In this document: in pieces, positions 7,096-11,624 of the stretch | How positions within the stretch are numbered: the first letter of the stretch is position 1 | Layout of the letters: each line of letters opens with the position of its first letter | Source of the DNA: Rhodobacteraceae bacterium UBA7436 | Lineage (GTDB): Bacteria > Pseudomonadota > Alphaproteobacteria > Rhodobacterales > Rhodobacteraceae | NCBI GenBank assembly: GCA_002478745.1 | Contig: DLQI01000042.1 | Span: 1 to 11,624, forward strand | Direction: 5' to 3' | Length of the DNA: 11,624 bases | Made by a program: the position numbers and the translations under genes | Notes under the pieces: generated by a model | Told to the model about the DNA's origin: nothing | The model's database searches: none | Seen by the model: the letters and a program-made list of their open reading frames with translations, nothing else

Positions 7096-8508
7096 CTAAA
7101 ACCCGCGTGTTTCGTAAGCGCTTAACGCACGCTTGCGCCCCTGCTCTGGGGTCACGATTGGTTGCGGGTATGGGGTATCCGCATTCAGGTTCCAAGATTT
7201 TGGAACCGCTGCATAAAACGACGTTGCATCAGGGTGCGGCGCGCTACGTCCTTCAGCAATCCATCGGTTTACGTAATTGCGGTTTTTGTCAAATTTGTCC
7301 AACTGGGTGACCGGATTGAAAACGCGGAAATACGGTGTCGCATCAGGGCCTGAACCCGCAGACCACTGCCACCCCATCGCATTGCTTGCAGGATCCCAGT
7401 CGGTCAGACATTCCTCAAACCACTTTTGGCCAACACGCCAATCCGTCATCAAATGTTTGGTCAGATAGCTGGCAACGATCATGCGGCCACGATTGTGCAT
7501 CCGACCTGTCACGTATAATTCGCGCATCGCTGCGTCCACAAACGGAATACCTGTACGCCCCTGTTTCCACGCCATCACTTCGTCTGTGTCCTCGGTATTC
7601 CAAGGGAACGCATCCCAGCCCTCTTTCCAGTTGCTGTCCAGAATACGGGGAGTGTGGTGCATCAGGTGATATGCGAATTCGCGCCATACCAACTCTTTCA
7701 AGAACACTTCGGCTCCTGTTTTACCCTCATGCAGCGCGCGTTGCCCCGCATGCCAACATTGGTGCGGGCTGATTTCACCAATAGCTAGGTTTTCCGACAA
7801 GTTCGATGTGCCGTCGGTCCAAGGTAGATCACGGTTGGTTACGTAATCCGCGACCCATTGATCCACAAACACCGCTAAACGGTCTTGGGCTGCATCTTCA
7901 CCCAAACGAATGTGTGGGCGAACGATCGCAGCGCCGCGTTTCATCGCGCCGTCCATGTCCCAATCAGCGATGTCTTCACTGTCAGGCCACTGGCTGGGCA
8001 CAGCAATCACTTTTGGTTTCGTCAAAGGCGCATCCACGTGGCGCGTTTTTACGTTATTCCAAAAAGGCGTATAAACTTTATAAAACCCACCGGTCTTGGT
8101 TTCAGTCGTCCACGGTTCAAACATCAAGTGGCCACCAAATGACCGCGCATCGATACCGTCAGCTTTTAAAGCACTCTTGATCGCACTGTCGCGTTCGGTG
8201 GCTTGAGGATCATACAGACGCGACCAAACGACTGATTTAGCCCCCGTTTCTTGGATCAACTCACGTAGGACCATTTCCGCAGGACCACGACGCAAAAGCA
8301 ACCGACTGCCCAATGTGCGCAGGTTTTCATCCAGCTTTTCAACACCCAACCCCAAACGCCACTTTGGCGCAGCACCCAAGGTAGCAACACTATCATCATG
8401 GATGAAAACCGGGATTACGGGCCCGCCATTCGCACAGGCCGCAGTTAGGGCCGCGTGGTCTGAAAGACGTAAATCACGTCTGAACCAGACAAGTGTTGGG
8501 CTGCTCAT
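7096..8508 (-). CDS. phrA: Deoxyribodipyrimidine photolyase, class I-like (cryptochrome/photolyase family)
   Basis: A 470-residue light-dependent DNA repair flavoprotein that reverses UV-induced cyclobutane pyrimidine dimers. The N-terminal antenna-binding domain begins TLVWFRRDLRLSDH (5-18). The C-terminal FAD domain has TSNLSENLAIGEISP (234-248), WREFAYH (275-281) for substrate contact, and GWQWSAGSGPDATPYFR (379-395). The electron-transfer tryptophan triad is present as W303, W357 and W380 (E. coli W306, W359, W382), and N376 matches the flavin N5-proximal asparagine (E. coli N378). The length equals E. coli PhrB (about 472). The ATG at 8508 has GGAG 10 nt upstream. A candidate sigma-E-type promoter lies 25-54 nt upstream. 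A cryptochrome-like signalling role cannot be excluded from sequence, but the residue set favours repair. It appears to be the first gene of the run ending at alaX. Confidence 0.95.
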   Translation of the reverse strand: MSSPTLVWFRRDLRLSDHAALTAACANGGPVIPVFIHDDSVATLGAAPKWRLGLGVEKLDENLRTLGSRLLLRRGPAEMVLRELIQETGAKSVVWSRLYDPQATERDSAIKSALKADGIDARSFGGHLMFEPWTTETKTGGFYKVYTPFWNNVKTRHVDAPLTKPKVIAVPSQWPDSEDIADWDMDGAMKRGAAIVRPHIRLGEDAAQDRLAVFVDQWVADYVTNRDLPWTDGTSNLSENLAIGEISPHQCWHAGQRALHEGKTGAEVFLKELVWREFAYHLMHHTPRILDSNWKEGWDAFPWNTEDTDEVMAWKQGRTGIPFVDAAMRELYVTGRMHNRGRMIVASYLTKHLMTDWRVGQKWFEECLTDWDPASNAMGWQWSAGSGPDATPYFRVFNPVTQLDKFDKNRNYVNRWIAEGRSAPHPDATSFYAAVPKSWNLNADTPYPQPIVTPEQGRKRALSAYETRGF

Positions 8509-8532
8509 TGTATATTATCTCCGCTCTTAGAA

Positions 8533-8562
8533 ACTATACGCACAAACGCGCCAAACGGATCA
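8533..8562 (-). promoter_or_regulatory. Candidate ECF sigma-E (RpoE-ChrR type) promoter of phrA
   Basis: The minus strand reads TGATCC (8562-8557), 18 nt, then TATAGT (8538-8533). In R. sphaeroides the singlet-oxygen sigma factor RpoE recognises a TGATCC-type -35 with an AT-rich TA-starting -10 at similar spacing, and phrA is one of its known targets. The predicted start near 8526 gives an 18-nt leader that still contains the Shine-Dalgarno. The -35 begins one base after the start of the preceding gene's stop codon, so the promoter fills almost the whole 54-nt intergenic gap. The -35 also forms half of an inverted repeat (8558-8577). The consensus is from memory and no genome-wide comparison was possible. 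Confidence 0.6.
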
Positions 8563-8577
8563 CTATAAAACGTGATC
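8558..8577. repeat. Inverted repeat over the aminotransferase stop and the phrA -35
   Basis: GATCAC and GTGATC, a perfect 6-bp dyad with an 8-nt spacer, span the last codons and stop of the upstream gene and overlap the TGATCC element. It may be a regulator site or weak hairpin. The left arm encodes Asp-His of the upstream protein, so chance is quite possible. Confidence 0.3.
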
Positions 8578-9789
8578 AAGTCCCTCTAATAGCTGATCAA
8601 TTTCCCCTTGCGAAGTGTAATGCGTGAAGCTGACGCGCAGGACCCCTTCTTTTGTTGGATCAATGCCCAATGCCTCAAGCGCGCGAACAGCATAAAAATC
8701 ACCACCGCCCGTCATAATTCCAAGTTTTGCAAGCTTGGCTGCGACAGGTTCTGCGGGACGATTCAACGCCATGGCAACAGTGGGCGCACGTGTTTGTGCA
8801 TCCAATGTGCCAAGGACACGAACGGAATTACGTCCCTGTACGGCCGACAGCACTTGGTCCAGCAACTCGGTCTCATGACTGCGCATCAGGTCGTGCACAG
8901 CGACGCCACGTTCCACTGGTTTGGCAGATTTAGAAAAGTGGTGGTCATACAACGCATCCACATAGTCAGCCATTCCCGCACAAGCCGCAATCTGTGCGTG
9001 ATCTGGTCCCGCAGGTGTGAACCGTTTGTACAATGTATCCTCATTGAAATAATGCCCTTGGTTCGGCAGCAATTCGCCCAACGCGCGGCGGATCACCATC
9101 AACCCTTGATGCGGCCCATAGGTTTTATAAGCTGAAAAAAGATAAATATCTGGCCCTAACGCCCCTACATCCGCAAACCCGTGCGGGGCATAACTCACGC
9201 CATCCACACATACAAACGCACCAGACGCATGGGCCAATGCCGTGATCTCAGTTACAGGATTGATGTGACCCACAACGTTTGAGCAATGTGGAAAACAAAC
9301 CAGACGCACATTTTCGTCTAGTAACCCTTCCAAATCCTCTGGGTTTAGGAGGCCCGTAACAGGATCGATCTGCCATTCACGCACTTCAATCCCGCGATCT
9401 GCCAAACGACGCCATGGGCCACTGTTGGCCTCGTGGTCCTGATTGGTAACAATGATAGCCTCACCCGCTTGCATCATCTGACCAAACGCTTGGGCTAAAA
9501 CATAGGTATTTTGGGTCGTGGACGGTCCAAAGCTAAGCTCATCAGTATCAACACCAAGGATCGCAGCCATACGCACCCGCGCCTCATCCATTTCTTCACC
9601 ACCCAATCGGCTGGCCTCATAGGCCGCGTAAGGTTGTACTTTGCGCTGGGTGTAAAATCGTGTCAGTCGATCAATGACCGCACCGCATGTGTATGATCCA
9701 CCCGCGTTTTCAAAGAACGCTTGGCCTTGTAGCGATGGCTCAGAAAAGGCCGGAAACTGGCTGCGGACAAAATCAATATCAAGTTTCAT
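8563..9789 (-). CDS. Class-V aminotransferase-fold PLP enzyme, cysteine-desulfurase-like but lacking the catalytic cysteine
   Basis: A 408-residue fold-type I PLP enzyme. K222 in SAYKTYGPHQG (219-229) is the expected Schiff-base lysine. D196 (in CVDGVSY) should contact the pyridine nitrogen, and H119 (in NQDHEANSGPW) the ring face. These are standard for the class-V group containing NifS/SufS/CsdA. The segment where SufS-like enzymes carry the sulfur-accepting Cys (an RxGxHC-type motif) reads MTGGGDFYAVRALEALG here, without Cys, so desulfurase activity is doubtful. It probably belongs to the VC1184-type 'cysteine desulfurase-like' subfamily, whose substrate is unknown to me. The start at 9789 is well supported by AGGAG 7 nt upstream. 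It sits between the BCCT terminator and the phrA promoter; no terminator follows it, so readthrough into phrA is possible. Confidence 0.88.
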   Translation of the reverse strand: MKLDIDFVRSQFPAFSEPSLQGQAFFENAGGSYTCGAVIDRLTRFYTQRKVQPYAAYEASRLGGEEMDEARVRMAAILGVDTDELSFGPSTTQNTYVLAQAFGQMMQAGEAIIVTNQDHEANSGPWRRLADRGIEVREWQIDPVTGLLNPEDLEGLLDENVRLVCFPHCSNVVGHINPVTEITALAHASGAFVCVDGVSYAPHGFADVGALGPDIYLFSAYKTYGPHQGLMVIRRALGELLPNQGHYFNEDTLYKRFTPAGPDHAQIAACAGMADYVDALYDHHFSKSAKPVERGVAVHDLMRSHETELLDQVLSAVQGRNSVRVLGTLDAQTRAPTVAMALNRPAEPVAAKLAKLGIMTGGGDFYAVRALEALGIDPTKEGVLRVSFTHYTSQGEIDQLLEGLDHVL

Positions 9790-9800
9790 ACAAGCGCTCC

Positions 9801-9819
9801 TATGTTCCTAATCAACATA
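9801..9819. repeat. Inverted repeat just upstream of the aminotransferase Shine-Dalgarno
   Basis: TATGTT and AACATA form a perfect 6-bp dyad with a 7-nt spacer, abutting the AGGAG ribosome-binding site on the minus strand. It could be an operator or a weak hairpin affecting ribosome access. A loose promoter (TTGTGC, 16 nt, TATGTT) can be drawn through the terminator into the upstream arm, but it is poor and I do not list it separately. Confidence 0.3.
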
Positions 9820-9821
9820 AG

Positions 9822-9854
9822 AAAAAAGCCCCGATGCACAAGCACCGGAGCTTT
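9822..9854 (-). terminator. Rho-independent terminator of the BCCT transporter gene
   Basis: On the minus strand a 13-bp stem (9854-9842 with 9837-9825, two G-U wobbles) closes a 4-nt TTGT loop, and a run of six T spans 9827-9822, its first three bases within the stem. The stem is GC-rich in its centre. There is no matching T-run on the plus strand, so it acts only in the leftward direction. It lies 38 nt after the transporter stop and 32 nt before the aminotransferase start, separating the two transcription units. Confidence 0.88.
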
Positions 9855-9861
9855 ATAGTGT

Positions 9862-9877
9862 TCACAAGATATTGTGA
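9862..9877. repeat. 16-bp dyad in the region downstream of the BCCT gene
   Basis: TCACAAGATATTGTGA is a perfect 6-bp inverted repeat around a 4-nt centre. It lies between the transporter stop codon and the terminator. It might be a second, weaker hairpin in the 3' untranslated RNA or a protein-binding site serving the aminotransferase gene. No T-run follows it directly. Confidence 0.35.
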
Positions 9878-9892
9878 CTTATCGGCAGTAGA

Positions 9893-11530
9893 TCAACCGC
9901 CATTGCTTTTGTTTTTACGCATACCATCGCGGATTAGCGCCTTTAGCAGCGACACCCCCATCAATGCCATAACAACTGAGAACGGAAGCGCTCCAATAAT
10001 CATCGCAGTGTTGATGGCACCAAGACCACCCGCCAGAAGCAATCCACCAATCACAAGCGTCAAAATGACACCCCATGTAATGATGTGAATGCGACCTTTC
10101 GGGCTTTCGTCACCTGCCGCAGCAATCGTGTTGATGATCAACACCGCAGAGTCAGCTGACGTAACCAAGTAGGTCAACAATAGCACAACGATCACGAGAG
10201 ACATTAGCGTGGCCAAAGCAGGTGAAAGCATGAAGTTAATCATGGCAAACAACTGGCTAGACAGCCCAGCACCTGTAATTTGGTCACCTGCGCCACCTTT
10301 CAATGTTAAGTCAATTGCAGTGCCGCCAGCAAAGGCGAACCAAACAAAACACATGATCGATGGAACGATCATCGCGCCCAAAACATACTCACGGATTGTG
10401 CGACCTTTGGAGATACGCGCAAGGAACAAACCTACAAACGGTGCGAATGCAATCCACCACGCCCAGTAGAAGATGGTCCAACCACCCTGCCAACCAGCAA
10501 GTTTGGAAATTACGCTTTCTGCGTCGCCGTCAGCAGTCCATACAGTCATAGACGTTGCAGGCAATGCAATGATGTAATCCCAGATACCCGTAAACAAGCT
10601 AGACAACGCGAACATTGTCGAACCAAAAACTAAGAAAAATGCGAGGATAAAGAACGACAACCCCATATTTATATTGGACAGCCATTTGATGCCTTTGCCA
10701 ACACCTGACAGAGCAGACAGTGTTGATGCAAACATTACAATGACAAGTGCCGCCAGCATCGCGATGTTGGTAGGTGTACCGTCTGCCTGCATAATCCAGT
10801 TCAAGCCCGTGATGTTGTAAACACCAGCTGCAAACTGGCTAACGCCATAGCCCAAAGTTACCGAAACGCCCAATATAGTTGCGATCACTGAAACGATATC
10901 GACGATATTACCCAATGGTCCTTCAAGGTGACGACCAAACAATGGCGTAAGACCTGAACGAATTGTAAGCGGCAAGCCACGTGAATAGCTAAAGAATGCA
11001 AGTGAAAGCCCTACAATTGCATAGCAACCCCAAGCTGAAAAACCCCAGTGCAGGAACGACCACTTCATCGCGGCGCGAACATTGTCAGCGTCAGATGCAG
11101 TGGTATCGCCCATGATAACAGACGGGTTATTACCAAAGTGGTAGAGCGGTTCGCCCGTTGCATAGGTCAACATCCCAATGCCGATCCCTGCCCCAAACAT
11201 CATAGAAAACCATGAAAAGTTTGAGAACTCAGGCTTGCTGTCCTCGCCGCCTAAACGAATTTTGCCAGTCGATGGCCAAAGGGCCAAAGCAAGACAAACA
11301 ACAATGTAAAAGGTCATGACATACATGTACCACGAACCAGTATTGGCATCGATCGTGCTGCGAATGCCTTTCAGTGCGGCCCCCGCACCTTCTGGAAAAA
11401 CAACTGCCCAAAGGATCAACGCGCCAATGGCGATTTTTGATCCAATAGTTACGACTTTGGAAAAACCTTCATAAAACCCCGAATTCGCGGTTTCGATATC
11501 CAACTCTGTTAGAGGTGGTTGAATTGACAT
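9893..11530 (-). CDS. BCCT-family transporter (betaine/choline/carnitine/DMSP-type)
   Basis: A 545-residue, roughly twelve-TM inner-membrane secondary transporter for quaternary-ammonium or sulfonium osmolytes. The TM3-region motif MFGAGIGIGMLTYATGEP (111-128) and the signature WTIFYWAWWIAFAPFVG (351-367), followed by ARISKGRTIREYV (371-383), are diagnostic. Aromatic-box residues match BetP: W162 and W167 (BetP W189, W194), Y170 (Y197) and W359 (W374); BetP W377 is replaced by F362. Only about 15 residues follow the last hydrophobic segment, so the long osmosensing C-terminal tail of BetP is missing, which suggests a nutrient-uptake rather than strictly osmoregulated role. The frame opens at a TTG at 11557, but ATG 11530 is preferred because AAGGGAG lies 9 nt upstream inside the would-be extension. 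It is monocistronic, ending at its own terminator. The exact substrate cannot be read. Confidence 0.93.
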   Translation of the reverse strand: MSIQPPLTELDIETANSGFYEGFSKVVTIGSKIAIGALILWAVVFPEGAGAALKGIRSTIDANTGSWYMYVMTFYIVVCLALALWPSTGKIRLGGEDSKPEFSNFSWFSMMFGAGIGIGMLTYATGEPLYHFGNNPSVIMGDTTASDADNVRAAMKWSFLHWGFSAWGCYAIVGLSLAFFSYSRGLPLTIRSGLTPLFGRHLEGPLGNIVDIVSVIATILGVSVTLGYGVSQFAAGVYNITGLNWIMQADGTPTNIAMLAALVIVMFASTLSALSGVGKGIKWLSNINMGLSFFILAFFLVFGSTMFALSSLFTGIWDYIIALPATSMTVWTADGDAESVISKLAGWQGGWTIFYWAWWIAFAPFVGLFLARISKGRTIREYVLGAMIVPSIMCFVWFAFAGGTAIDLTLKGGAGDQITGAGLSSQLFAMINFMLSPALATLMSLVIVVLLLTYLVTSADSAVLIINTIAAAGDESPKGRIHIITWGVILTLVIGGLLLAGGLGAINTAMIIGALPFSVVMALMGVSLLKALIRDGMRKNKSNGG

Positions 11531-11578
11531 TGTCCCTACTCCCTTTTTTGTTATCAAATAAAGGGAAGGCTACCAGCT

Positions 11579-11597
11579 ATGGGTGATTTTTCACCAT
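11579..11597. promoter_or_regulatory. Dyad (possible operator) upstream of the BCCT gene
   Basis: GGTGATTTTTCACC (11582-11595) is a perfect 5-bp inverted repeat with a 4-nt T-run centre. It extends to 11579-11597 if one extra G is allowed on the left arm. It lies about 50-65 nt upstream of the ATG at 11530, where an operator could sit. I could not fix a convincing -35/-10 pair in 11531-11624. TTGTAA overlapping this region on the minus strand is a possible -35 but has no good partner. Confidence 0.35.
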
Positions 11598-11624
11598 TTT
11601 TTACAATCTGCGGTATCTATAGGC

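Noticed and set aside
8608..9135. 175-codon plus-strand open frame
   Set aside because: It is antisense to the class-V PLP enzyme, and its residue mix looks like a complement shadow.
11531..11557. TTG start giving a 9-residue extension of the BCCT protein
   Set aside because: The extension consists of the Shine-Dalgarno region itself (AAGGGAG) ahead of a good ATG.
1..11624. Mobile elements, CRISPR, prophage or toxin-antitoxin systems
   Set aside because: No transposase, integrase, regular repeat-spacer pattern, phage gene or small paired toxin/antitoxin genes were seen. The tRNA at the edge could be an integration site, but no attachment repeat or integrase is present here.

Overview
The window looks like the chromosome of a marine Roseobacter-group alphaproteobacterium (Rhodobacterales/Rhodobacteraceae). 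The main evidence is the linked set photolyase, cyclopropane-fatty-acid synthase, TrgA, TrgB and CysK. As I recall, TrgA, TrgB and CysK together form a tellurite-resistance locus in Rhodobacter sphaeroides 2.4.1, and in the same species photolyase and Cfa are targets of the photooxidative-stress sigma factor RpoE. The moderate GC by eye and the BCCT osmolyte transporter fit a marine relative. I cannot name a genus.

Every gene lies on the minus strand, so reading goes from right to left. At the right end (11530 to 9893) is a BCCT-family osmolyte/betaine-type transporter, followed by a strong rho-independent terminator (9854 to 9822). Next comes a class-V PLP aminotransferase-fold enzyme (9789 to 8563). 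A candidate ECF/sigma-E type promoter (TGATCC-N18-TATAGT, 8562 to 8533) begins immediately after its stop.

From that promoter a seven-gene same-strand run extends to the left: phrA (photolyase), cfa, trgA, trgB (gamma-glutamylcyclotransferase-like domain fused to Nudix), cysK, an MscS-family channel with a DUF3772-type N-terminus, and an AlaX-type alanyl-tRNA editing protein. Three junctions are tight (3 nt, 3 nt and a 4-nt ATGA overlap). The phrA-cfa (76 nt) and trgB-cysK (82 nt) gaps leave room for internal promoters, and I propose one ahead of cysK. No terminator is visible within the run. The first 28 bases hold the 5' part of a tRNA-Ser that runs off the left edge.

Read together, the run looks like a protective module: repair of UV damage in DNA, membrane lipid modification, cysteine supply, a nucleotide- or gamma-glutamyl-processing fusion, a pressure-relief channel and translation quality control. 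This functional theme is inference from family membership and gene order. The individual families are all known, and I see no mobile element, CRISPR array, phage gene or toxin-antitoxin pair. No intergenic stretch exceeds about 110 bases.
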